From: CAYWNK01 sp047639615
Lineage (GTDB): Bacteria; Planctomycetota; UBA1135; GCA-002686595
NCBI GenBank assembly: GCA_047639615.1
Contig: JBLIOL010000007.1
Location: 1 to 40,972 of the forward strand
Length of the DNA: 40,972 nucleotides
Reading direction: 5' to 3'
Shown piece after piece: positions 26,859 to 33,914 of the stretch. Within the stretch, counting starts at the first letter, position 1; each line of letters starts with the position of its first letter. The position numbers were made by a program, and so were the translations under genes. The notes under the pieces were generated by a model. That model worked only from the letters and a program-made list of their open reading frames with translations. It was not told where the DNA came from and made no database searches.

Positions 26859-28109
26859 ATGAGCACGACTTCAGTGAATCCGGCCCGGTTGCGGCGCAAT
26901 GTGTCGGTAATTCGACTGCTGAACTTCACTTGGATGTTCATCCTGCTGATGCCGGTGATCGTGCCCTTCTTTGGGGAGCTAGGCCTCAGCCAGGGAGAGG
27001 TATTCCGTGTGCAAGCGATCTTCAGCCTCTCGATCGTCGTGCTCGAAGTGCCCCTCGGCTACGTCTCGGACATGGTCGGCCGGCGCGGTTGCTTGATTCT
27101 GGCTGGCTTGCTGCACGGGGTGGCATTCACGCTCTTGACCTTCGTCTCGGGCTTCTGGGGCGTGGCGCTCTTTGAAGTGGTCGCGGCCGTGGGGGTGTGC
27201 CTGTTTTCGGGCACCGATGTGGCCTTGCTCTACGACTCTCTCGAAGCCCTCGACGACCATGAGGGGCGCCGTAAGGCCTTAGGTTTGCGGCTGTTTTGGA
27301 TGCAGACCGGTGAGACTCTCGCGGCCCTCGTAGGCGGTTGGATTGCGTTGGTGGGCCTAGCGCAGGTAGCCCTCTGGAATGCGGTCGTCGGCTGGCTACC
27401 ATTCTTCGCGGCACTGCTGCTGGTGGAGGTGCCCATCGCGCGCATGTCCCAGGGCAGCCATCGCGAGAACTTCGCTCTAATCCGGCGCGAGCTCTTCAGC
27501 CAGTCACGCACCGTGCGTTTGGTCATGCTCAATCTCGTGGCCTATGGGCTTTCCACTTTGCTCGCCGTGTGGGCCTTCCAGGGTTTCTGGGGCCATATGC
27601 AGATCGACCTGCTCTGGTTCGGCTACCTCTGGGCGGGCTACAACTTGACCGTTGCACTCGTGGGTCGCCTGGCCCATTCGATCGAGGTACGCATGGGGCC
27701 AATGCTGACCCTGGGCCTGATCGCAACTCTGCCCGTGATCGGCTACGCGGGGATGGGGCTCTTGGCCTGGAATGCCGACGCTCAGCCTAGTTTCGGTGCT
27801 GCTGCCCTGGGCGTGGCCTTGGGCCTGACCTTCCAGGTGGGTCGTGGCTTTACCCAGGTGGTGCTCAAGGCCGAATTGAATCACCGCGTAGCCCCAGAGA
27901 TGCGAGCCACGGCGAACTCTGTGTCGAGCCTTGGTGTGCGCATGGGCTACGTGCTGCTCGGTCCGGCCCTGGGCCTGTTGATCGATGGCCCGGGCTATGG
28001 CGCTGCCTTCGGCGCGGCTTCGGGGGTCTTTCTCTTGGTGGCACTACTTTTGGCGCTGCCCTTGGCCCTCGACCTGCGGCGCGTGCGTGCTGCTAGCATC
28101 AAGCCATGA
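26859..28109 (+). CDS. Major facilitator superfamily transporter
   Basis: This 416-residue protein is highly hydrophobic with about twelve membrane helices, the usual MFS size. The motif-A loop between helices 2 and 3 reads GYVSDMVGRRG (67-77), which is the family's most diagnostic motif. An acidic loop (DSLEALDDHEGRRKALG) lies after helix 4. The substrate cannot be told from sequence; a drug or small-metabolite exporter is as likely as an importer. It opens a chain of overlapping genes: its stop overlaps the ATG of the SGNH gene by 4 bases (ATGA at 28106-28109). Confidence 0.92.
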   Translation: MSTTSVNPARLRRNVSVIRLLNFTWMFILLMPVIVPFFGELGLSQGEVFRVQAIFSLSIVVLEVPLGYVSDMVGRRGCLILAGLLHGVAFTLLTFVSGFWGVALFEVVAAVGVCLFSGTDVALLYDSLEALDDHEGRRKALGLRLFWMQTGETLAALVGGWIALVGLAQVALWNAVVGWLPFFAALLLVEVPIARMSQGSHRENFALIRRELFSQSRTVRLVMLNLVAYGLSTLLAVWAFQGFWGHMQIDLLWFGYLWAGYNLTVALVGRLAHSIEVRMGPMLTLGLIATLPVIGYAGMGLLAWNADAQPSFGAAALGVALGLTFQVGRGFTQVVLKAELNHRVAPEMRATANSVSSLGVRMGYVLLGPALGLLIDGPGYGAAFGAASGVFLLVALLLALPLALDLRRVRAASIKP

Positions 28110-29071
28110 AACCCAAGCTGCTGCGTTGCGTGATTGCCCTTTTGGCGGGCAGCGCACTATTGCTTGTGGCCGAGTTCATCGCGCGTCGCGGCGTGCCCCA
28201 GTCGCAGCTCACGCCCTATCGCACGGCGCGCATCGAGGGCTTGCCGGCGGAGCTGCGACCTAGTTTCGAGACTCTCTGGCAGGGCGCCCAAGTACACATC
28301 AACTCAAGTGGTTTTCGCGGACCAGAATTCTCTGCGCCGCAGCCGGACGTGTTGCGCATCGCACTCGTGGGCGACTCCTTTGCCTTCGGTTCGGGCGTGG
28401 AATTTGAAGATACCTTGGGCGCGAGGTTGGAGTTGGCTCTGGCCGAGCGAGGGCAGCCGGCGCTGGTCCTGAACTGCGGCGTGCCGGGCTACAACGCGGG
28501 TGATGTGGCTACCAATCTGGAGACCTATGTGCTCCCACTTGAGCCGCATGTGGTGGTGTACCTGGCCTTCGCGAATGACACCGATCCGCCGCTGCGCTAT
28601 GGCGAGATCGATCCGACGCGGGTCCCCGACACCTACAGTCGCTTTCCCATGCGCTCCGCTTTTCTGGAGTGGTGCTCGGTCAATGTCCGCGAGGGCTTGG
28701 CCATGCTCGGGATGAACCAGGCCAAGAACAGGCCTGAACTGCATGGGCAGTCCTACGCCAAAGCCGGTGGTGAGCGCATGCGCAGCGCGCTTACTCGCAT
28801 GCAGGCGCTCTGCACACAAGCGGAGCTGCGCCTCGTGCTGGCCATTCACCCGTTCATGTTCAAGGCCGCACGCAACCCATTCCTACAGGTAGAGCAGGGC
28901 ATGGCGCGTGATGGGGATGCCCTTGGTTTAGAGGTCGTACCCTTGGATCGCGCATTCGAGGGTCGCGATCGACGGGCGCTCTGGGCCGACCCGATCTACG
29001 ATAGCCATCCGAACGGTGAGGCGAACGGCCTCTCGGCAGCTTGGCTGGCCGGCGTCCTCATGTCCGATTGA
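28106..29071 (+). CDS. SGNH/GDSL-type hydrolase, membrane-anchored or secreted
   Basis: This 321-residue protein starts with a hydrophobic segment (LLRCVIALLAGSALLLVAEF) that acts as a signal anchor or signal peptide. The block I motif is G-D90-S91-F (IALVGDSFAFGSG). A block II-like Gly lies in NCGVPGYNAGD, block III Asn is in AFANDTDPP, and the catalytic end reads D299-S-H301-PN. These give the S, G, N and D/H residues of the SGNH fold. It probably de-esterifies an envelope or extracellular substrate. It is coupled by ATGA to the MFS gene upstream and is 9 bp from the next gene, so the five genes 26859-30391 likely form one transcript. Confidence 0.9.
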   Translation: MKPKLLRCVIALLAGSALLLVAEFIARRGVPQSQLTPYRTARIEGLPAELRPSFETLWQGAQVHINSSGFRGPEFSAPQPDVLRIALVGDSFAFGSGVEFEDTLGARLELALAERGQPALVLNCGVPGYNAGDVATNLETYVLPLEPHVVVYLAFANDTDPPLRYGEIDPTRVPDTYSRFPMRSAFLEWCSVNVREGLAMLGMNQAKNRPELHGQSYAKAGGERMRSALTRMQALCTQAELRLVLAIHPFMFKAARNPFLQVEQGMARDGDALGLEVVPLDRAFEGRDRRALWADPIYDSHPNGEANGLSAAWLAGVLMSD

Positions 29072-29080
29072 GGCTTACCC

Positions 29081-29425
29081 ATGAAGATTGGTCTCCACCT
29101 AACCCTCTCCATCGTCGGTGAGTTTGCGGCCTTCGGGCTGGGTGCGGGCTACAGCATGGTCCAGTTCATGAAGAACAACGACGAGCTGGGTGCTGCCGGT
29201 CTCCTGCACTTCGGTCTGGCGCTGCTTGGTCCCGTGTTGCTAGTCCGTGTGGTCTTTCGCTGCCTGCTCTTCGCCCGTTGTCCCCAGCCGCGCTGCGGCG
29301 GGCGGAGCTACGCGCGAGGGTCTAAGCCGATCACCTACGTGTGCAAGAGCTGCGGTCATGTACACGAGACGGGCGTCTCTGAGGGTGGTGGGGACAGTCC
29401 GCACTTCACTCGCTTTGATGACTGA
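29081..29425 (+). CDS. Small membrane protein with zinc-ribbon motif
   Basis: This 114-residue protein has two predicted membrane helices (about 8-25 and 42-62) and then a short soluble tail. The tail has two Cys pairs, C-P-Q-P-R-C and, 17 residues on, C-K-S-C, like a zinc ribbon with a C-x4-C spacing in the first knuckle. The tail ends Gly- and Asp-rich. I do not recognise a family. It sits between the SGNH gene (9 bp before) and the response regulator, whose start overlaps it by 8 bases (ATGACTGA at 29418-29425). Confidence 0.8.
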   Translation: MKIGLHLTLSIVGEFAAFGLGAGYSMVQFMKNNDELGAAGLLHFGLALLGPVLLVRVVFRCLLFARCPQPRCGGRSYARGSKPITYVCKSCGHVHETGVSEGGGDSPHFTRFDD

Positions 29426-29882
29426 ATTCAGTGCGGCCCGGGCGTTGCGAGGATTTGCCATCGCGCCCAAACGCGCCGCCGCGCGCGGTATCAATGAGAG
29501 CACCAAGGGGCAGGGCGCGCGCGTACTGCTGGTGGACGATGAGGATTCCGTACAGCAGGTCCTGTGCGGCATGCTGGAGTTTGCTGGCTACGAAGTGTTG
29601 CAAGCCAAGGATGGTGAAGAGGCCATCAATGAGTTCCGCGCGCGGGGTGCTGAGATCGACTGTGTCCTCCTGGACCTATCTATGCCCAAGTTGGATGGCG
29701 ACGAGGCTTTTAGCGAGCTCAAGAAGCTGCGCAGCGACGTGCGCGTGATCCTCAGCAGTGGCTTCACGGAGCGGCAAGTCTTGAGCCGTTTCGAGGGCGA
29801 GGGCTTGGCCGGTGTGATTCAAAAGCCAGCGCGCATGCACGTGCTGCTGGAGAAGATAGCCCTCGCTCTTAAGTCGTTATGA
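29418..29882 (+). CDS. Single-domain response regulator (receiver only)
   Basis: ATG 29418 gives 154 residues. The first 33 form a basic extension and the rest is a complete receiver: acidic pocket D40-D41, phosphoacceptor D86 (CVLLDLSMPKLDG), the Ser of ILSSG (113-114), and K136 (IQKPAR). There is no output domain, so it acts by protein contact or as a phosphotransfer intermediate. An upstream extension to 29247 would overlap the zinc-ribbon gene in another frame and is rejected. Its stop overlaps the GNAT start (ATGA at 29879). No histidine kinase is adjacent; the two hybrid kinases in the window are possible but unproven partners. Confidence 0.9.
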   Translation: MTEFSAARALRGFAIAPKRAAARGINESTKGQGARVLLVDDEDSVQQVLCGMLEFAGYEVLQAKDGEEAINEFRARGAEIDCVLLDLSMPKLDGDEAFSELKKLRSDVRVILSSGFTERQVLSRFEGEGLAGVIQKPARMHVLLEKIALALKSL

Positions 29883-30391
29883 TCCCGGCTGCACTCTTTG
29901 AGACCGAGCGGCTTGCGTGTCGCCAACTCAGTGCGGATGACTACGACCAGCTGATGGCGGTCTATGGTGACGCGCAGGCTATGGGCTGGGTGGGGGATGG
30001 GTTAGTCCTTACCCCCGAAGATGGAGGGCGCTGGATTGAAGTCACCCACGCCAACTACGAGCAGCGTGGCTATGGCATGAGCGTCATTAGCCTGCGCAGC
30101 ACTGGGCAGGTGCTCGGGTTTTGCGGGCTCGTACATCCTGGTGGCCAACCGGATGTAGAGGTCAAGTACGCCTTCCACCGCAGCACCTGGGGCCAAGGTA
30201 TCGCGACCGAGGCTGTGCGCGGCATGCTGGACTACGGCCGGGGGCACCACGCCATGCAAGAGATCATCGCGACGGTGCATCCGGACAATCTGGCATCCCA
30301 GAGGGTGCTGACCAAGGTCGGCATGCGACTGGCCGAGACAATCAAACAGGAGGACGGCTCGAGCACCCTCCTGTTCCGAACGGGGAGCTAG
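29879..30391 (+). CDS. GNAT acetyltransferase, RimJ/RimL type
   Basis: This 170-residue protein begins FETERLACRQLSADDYDQL, the usual start of RimJ/RimL-type N-acetyltransferases. The acetyl-CoA-binding loop is at about 101-111 (RSTWGQGIATEA), followed by VHPDNLASQRVLTKVGM. The substrate is unknown. It is coupled to the response regulator by ATGA. The TAG stop lies inside the first four bases (CTAG) of the fold-back repeat copy 1, so the reading frame ends precisely at the element boundary. Confidence 0.92.
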   Translation: MIPAALFETERLACRQLSADDYDQLMAVYGDAQAMGWVGDGLVLTPEDGGRWIEVTHANYEQRGYGMSVISLRSTGQVLGFCGLVHPGGQPDVEVKYAFHRSTWGQGIATEAVRGMLDYGRGHHAMQEIIATVHPDNLASQRVLTKVGMRLAETIKQEDGSSTLLFRTGS

Positions 30392-30555
30392 GAGCGTGTC
30401 GCACATAGCCAACTTCGCGAGCCACGCGCCCTAATCCGCGATGCTGCGTTGCACCAAACCCGGGGTAGCTACGGTTACGAGGGTCTTGGCGCGCCTTGCC
30501 TCGCCAGAAAATGGCACATGCCTCGCAAACTCGGCTATGCGCGACACGCTCCTAG
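30388..30555. repeat. Fold-back repeat (MITE/ERIC-like), copy 1
   Basis: This 168-bp element begins and ends with CTAG. The outer 35 bases of the left arm match the reverse complement of the right arm at 30 of 35 positions (shared start CTAGGAGCGTGTCGC), and weaker complementarity continues to about 50 bases. An inner hairpin pairs GCACCAAACCC with GGGTCTTGGCGC. There is no ORF for a transposase. It differs from copy 2 by two substitutions and one deleted base. It lies between convergent genes, and its terminal CTAGs contain the TAG stop codons of both. It could fold as a long RNA hairpin and serve as a bidirectional terminator. Confidence 0.93.
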
Positions 30556-31688
30556 TAGTCGCGCAAGGGCGCGTAGGCGCGTTCCTTATTGGCGGGCGCT
30601 AGGCCAGCGGCAAGCTCGTCGTCTACAGGCAGCCCCAGGATGATGTCCGCAGCTACGCGACCAAGTCCGGCCGAGATGGACATGCCGTGACCTCCGAGCC
30701 CGGCGACCCAAAACAACCCGGCAAGCTTCGGGTCGGGCCCGACCACAGGGCGGTCGTCCTCTGCCATGGTGCGCATAGCCGCCCAGGTGCGCTCGATCGG
30801 AATGCCTTCAAGACTCGGGAGGGAGTGCGCTAGGCGGCGATCGAGGATGCGACGAATGAGCGGGTCCACGTGGCAGGAGTCCGGGTCCACGTCGTCCATG
30901 TCGCTCATGCAGATCATCAGGCCGGGACCTTCGGGGAGCGCGTAGAAGCCCGCGGCATCATCCCAGACGATCGGCCAGTCACGCTGGATGCGCGGGTCGG
31001 CGCGTGTGACGAATAGGTGCCTGCGCGTGGCGCGTCCGGGGAAGTGAGCGCCGATGCTAGCGCCCAACTTACCGGCCCACGCTCCGGCGGCGATCACGAC
31101 CCGCTCGGCCTCGATCGTCTCGCCGCCTTGTAGGCGTACGCCGCAGACCGCACCGGAGTCCGTGTGGATCAAGCTCTCCACGGCAGTGCTCTGGCGCATG
31201 TCTACACCAGCTGCGCGTGCTCCCTTGGCGAAGCTCGCCAGCAGAGCCGCGATGTCGATCTGGCCCGTGCTGGGGAAGTGCCAGGCGCGCGTGCCTTCGG
31301 GCCGGAAGAGCGGCATGAGTTGCTCGAGCTGATCGAGCTGTAGGGACTCCACCAGGCCGAGCTCCTGCAGGGCAGGCGCCCAGCGCGGAAGGGGCAGGCC
31401 TTCGCGGCCTTCGACCACCACCAGGCCGCGCCCATCCACCAGGGTGTGGGCGCAAAAGTCCTGCGGCGGGTTCGCGAGAAAGGCGCTGGTTTCTAGTGCG
31501 AGCGCGCGCGTTTCGGGCGCTTCGATCGCAGTGCGTAGGATGCCAGCGTTGAGCCCGCTGGAGTGCTGACCCAGGCTCGCTTCGCGCTCGAGGAGCATGA
31601 CGCCCTGCGCACCGCGCTGTGCCAGCCACCAGGCGGTGGAAACGCCGGCGATGCCGCCTCCGATGATCAGGGTGCTGACGGGTTTCAT
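30552..31688 (-). CDS. FAD-dependent oxidoreductase (DAO / glycine-oxidase-like)
   Basis: This 378-residue protein has an N-terminal FAD-binding motif G-G-G-I-A-G (residues 10-15, LIIGGGIAGVSTAWW) ending in an acidic residue (LLEREAS). A second motif (RVVIAAGAWAGKLG) and a C-terminal FWVAGLGGHGMSIS complete the DAO fold. The family oxidises amine groups of amino acids or related compounds with FAD; the exact substrate is not readable. The gene follows arsM by 65 bp on the same strand. Its TAG stop lies in the right CTAG of the fold-back repeat. Confidence 0.92.
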   Translation of the reverse strand: MKPVSTLIIGGGIAGVSTAWWLAQRGAQGVMLLEREASLGQHSSGLNAGILRTAIEAPETRALALETSAFLANPPQDFCAHTLVDGRGLVVVEGREGLPLPRWAPALQELGLVESLQLDQLEQLMPLFRPEGTRAWHFPSTGQIDIAALLASFAKGARAAGVDMRQSTAVESLIHTDSGAVCGVRLQGGETIEAERVVIAAGAWAGKLGASIGAHFPGRATRRHLFVTRADPRIQRDWPIVWDDAAGFYALPEGPGLMICMSDMDDVDPDSCHVDPLIRRILDRRLAHSLPSLEGIPIERTWAAMRTMAEDDRPVVGPDPKLAGLFWVAGLGGHGMSISAGLGRVAADIILGLPVDDELAAGLAPANKERAYAPLRDY

Positions 31689-31753
31689 GGCCGGAGGCAG
31701 TTTACCTTGGGGGTCTGCTCAGGGTCCGGCATGAAGCGGGAATCCGGCGCGGC

Positions 31754-32620
31754 TTACTGGGGCTTGCGGCCGCTAATACGCACGCTGGCTACGCTCCCGG
31801 GCAGTTTCTCGAGCTCGGCCATGATCTCGTCCAGGGCCTCCGGTTCGGCATCGTGCAGCTCCAGGTCCGTGCCCACTAGCCCGCGTAGGTGCTCTAGTTC
31901 GTAGACGAAGCGCTCCGTGGCGGCGGTCTCTTCCAGGCCTGCGCGGCGCAAGCCGGCCAGGTAGGCCTCTTCCGAAATCGCGCCGGCGATGCAGGCGTGA
32001 TAGGCGGCGGCGAAATCCCGTACGGACTGGGGCAGGGTTTCGACCACGATGTCGGAGATACTGAAGTGGCCGCCGGGGCGCAGGACGCGGTTGATCTCAG
32101 CGAAGACTAGATCCTTCTCGGGCGAGAGGTTCACCACGCAGTTCGAGATGACCCAATCCACGGAGGCGTCCTCCACGGGTAGCTTCTCGATCACGCCCTT
32201 GCGCAGTTCGATCTGCTGGTAGCCAGCCTTCTCGGCGTTGGCGCGTGCGGCTGCGAGCATCTCATCGGTCATGTCGACGCCGATGACTTTGCCCTCGGGT
32301 CCGACCTTCTCCGCCGCGATCATGAGATCGAATCCGGCGCCACTGCCTAGGTCGAGCACGGTCTCGCCCGGCTTGACGCCGGCGAAGGCGAGCGGGTTGC
32401 CGCAGCCAAAGCTGCTCTTGCCTGCCTCCGCGTGCTGCTCGAGCTCCGCTTCGTAGCCGGCTAGTTTGGCGGCCACTCCGGCCGGCGGCTCGCAGCAGGC
32501 CGGAGCGCAGGCGCTACCTTGCTTGGTGGCTGCTTCGGCTTGAGCGAGTGCCTTGGCGTAGGACTCGGATACTTGCTCGCGAATCTCGTCGCTGGTCATT
32601 TGACCCATGGGGTTGTTCAT
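31754..32620 (-). CDS. arsM: Arsenite S-adenosylmethionine methyltransferase
   Basis: This 288-residue enzyme shows the ArsM layout: GCGNPLAFAGVKPGETVLD leads into the SAM motif D90-LGSGAG, with VIGVDMTDEML after it. The conserved Cys that bind As(III) are visible as C73 (FGCGNP), C161 (ISNCVVNLSP) and C210 (HACIAGA). It methylates arsenite to mono-, di- and trimethyl arsenicals in the cytosol. An extra N-terminal Cys cluster (SACAPACCEPP, about 36-46) may help capture arsenite. It follows arsR by 50 bp in the same direction. ATG 32608 or 32599 are alternative starts. No arsB/acr3 or arsC is in the window. Confidence 0.95.
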   Translation of the reverse strand: MNNPMGQMTSDEIREQVSESYAKALAQAEAATKQGSACAPACCEPPAGVAAKLAGYEAELEQHAEAGKSSFGCGNPLAFAGVKPGETVLDLGSGAGFDLMIAAEKVGPEGKVIGVDMTDEMLAAARANAEKAGYQQIELRKGVIEKLPVEDASVDWVISNCVVNLSPEKDLVFAEINRVLRPGGHFSISDIVVETLPQSVRDFAAAYHACIAGAISEEAYLAGLRRAGLEETAATERFVYELEHLRGLVGTDLELHDAEPEALDEIMAELEKLPGSVASVRISGRKPQ

Positions 32621-32670
32621 CGTTTCGTTCTGCGTCTAGGTGTTTGTGAAAGTCGGCTGGGGTGATCGGG

Positions 32671-33045
32671 TTAGTCGCAGCAACCGTCGGCGCTTGCGGC
32701 AGCCGTGTTGAAGGCGCCTTCGGCACAGCAATCGATGGCGTTGGCGAGGTTGCGCAGGGTGCTGGTGAGGCGTTCGCGGTCGAGGGCGTAGCGCACTTCG
32801 CGGCCGCTGCGCTCGGAGAGCACTACGCCCGCAGCGCGCAGGGCGGCGAGGTGACGCGAGACGCCGGAGAGGTGCACGCCGCAGCAGGAGGCGACCTCGG
32901 TCACGGTCTGGGGGGTGGGGGCGCAGGCCAGGCGCAGGAGGACCTGGAGCCGGGTGGGATCCGCCAGGGAGCGGAAGAGATCCGGTGCCAGGAGGCGCCG
33001 AAGGCCTTCCTCGGGGCCATCAGGGGTGTTCTGCTTGCTGCTCAT
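32671..33045 (-). CDS. arsR: ArsR/SmtB-family metalloregulator
   Basis: This 124-residue protein has a winged helix of ArsR type: LFRSLADPTRLQVLLRLA, then VTEVASCCGVHLSGVSRHL as the recognition helix-turn-helix, and SGREVRYAL as the wing. Three vicinal Cys pairs (C54-C55 in the DNA-binding helix, C106-C107, C122-C123 at the C-terminus) are candidate As(III) ligands. It should repress arsM until arsenite binds. A perfect 14-bp palindrome lies 20 bp upstream of its start, fitting autoregulation. The naming rests on family motifs and the arsM neighbour. Confidence 0.94.
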   Translation of the reverse strand: MSSKQNTPDGPEEGLRRLLAPDLFRSLADPTRLQVLLRLACAPTPQTVTEVASCCGVHLSGVSRHLAALRAAGVVLSERSGREVRYALDRERLTSTLRNLANAIDCCAEGAFNTAAASADGCCD

Positions 33046-33064
33046 GGATCAAAGGTAGCATGTG

Positions 33065-33078
33065 TGTGCAATTGCACA
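33065..33078. promoter_or_regulatory. Probable ArsR operator
   Basis: TGTGCAATTGCACA is a perfect 14-bp palindrome beginning 20 bp upstream of the arsR start codon. Next to it TTGCA and TGCAA half sites recur (33072-33087). Position and symmetry fit an ArsR-type operator controlling arsR-arsM, and perhaps the divergent ORF at 33110. Confidence 0.7.
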
Positions 33079-33109
33079 AGCATGCAAGTGTAAGAGTGTT
33101 GGCCCCCCC

Positions 33110-33397
33110 ATGAGACGACTGGTGTCCTTGTGCAGCTTCACCGGACCGGTCGCTCCCGGACGCTATTGGGTGAATGGCGAGTGGCTCGTCGGGCTCGGGG
33201 GTTCGCTACAGCCCCTCGGCGATCTCTACCAGTTCATGGCGCAGCAGGCTCAAGCCGGCGGCAGTGGCCCGGGTGGCGGGGGAGACAACGCCTGGAGCTC
33301 CAGGCTGGGATCGGGGAATCTTGCCGCGGGTGGATCCTCGTCCTACATCCACATCCCCGACTCAGGCGGCGGCTCGGGAGTCCTCGTCAGCTACTGA
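33110..33397 (+). CDS. Small Gly/Ser-rich ORF divergent from arsR
   Basis: This 95-residue ORF starts MRRLVSLCSFTGPVAPGRY and ends in a Gly/Ser-rich tail. It has no family I recognise, no Shine-Dalgarno motif and no signal peptide. In its favour, it fills the space between the ArsR operator and the convergent GNAT gene, and its tail overlaps that gene by only 11 bases. Against it, low-complexity GC-rich reading frames are common by chance. It may be arsenic-responsive if real. Confidence 0.35.
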   Translation: MRRLVSLCSFTGPVAPGRYWVNGEWLVGLGGSLQPLGDLYQFMAQQAQAGGSGPGGGGDNAWSSRLGSGNLAAGGSSSYIHIPDSGGGSGVLVSY

Positions 33398-33863
33398 CCA
33401 GGTGCTTCTCCATGCGCATGTAGCGCAGGAGTTGACCGTCCCGTTCGAGAGTTTCCTCGCTGATGGTTGCGAATCCGCGAGCGCTGAAGAAAGGCTGCGC
33501 GAAGCGCGAGGCTTCCACGTGGAGGCGCTTGATGCCTTGGTACTGGGCGAGCTCTTCCAAGTGCCTGTAGAGCGTGCTAGCCACGCCACGTCGCTGGTAG
33601 TCCTTGTGGGTGTAGGTCCAGTGGATGTGGCCGTCGGGCTCGAGGGTGATGAAGCCGGCGATGACCCCGTCGACTTCGGCCACCATGGGCGGCAGGCTAT
33701 TCAAGCGCTCCTGCCAGTGCTCGTAGTCCACGGGTAGGGGCGCCCAGACCTGCGCCTCGGCAGCTGTGTAATGCTCAAGGCCTACCGAGTGAATGGTGTC
33801 GTGGAAGATATCGGTGAGCTGGCGCGCATCGCTTGCGAGATAGTCCCGAATCGTCACCTGCAT
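33387..33863 (-). CDS. GNAT acetyltransferase
   Basis: ATG 33863 gives 158 residues and has GAGAG just upstream; ATG 33881 and 33899 are possible. The protein begins VTIRDYLASDARQLTDIFHD and contains VAEVDGVIAGFITL and the acetyl-CoA loop YQRRGVASTLYRHLEE, then FFSARGFATISEE. This is a full-length single GNAT domain of the YafP-like type. The acceptor is unknown. It lies 51 bp after the hybrid kinase gene on the same strand, and could share its transcript. Confidence 0.9.
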   Translation of the reverse strand: MQVTIRDYLASDARQLTDIFHDTIHSVGLEHYTAAEAQVWAPLPVDYEHWQERLNSLPPMVAEVDGVIAGFITLEPDGHIHWTYTHKDYQRRGVASTLYRHLEELAQYQGIKRLHVEASRFAQPFFSARGFATISEETLERDGQLLRYMRMEKHLVSS

Positions 33864-33914
33864 GCCAGTGCTCTCGCCCATGGGGGCAGGGTATGCCATG
33901 CGCGCGTGCTCAGC

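Noticed and set aside
29247..29417. An upstream extension of the response regulator
   Set aside because: It overlaps the zinc-ribbon gene in another frame, whose Cys pairs are coherent. The ATG at 29418 overlaps that gene's stop in a typical coupling.
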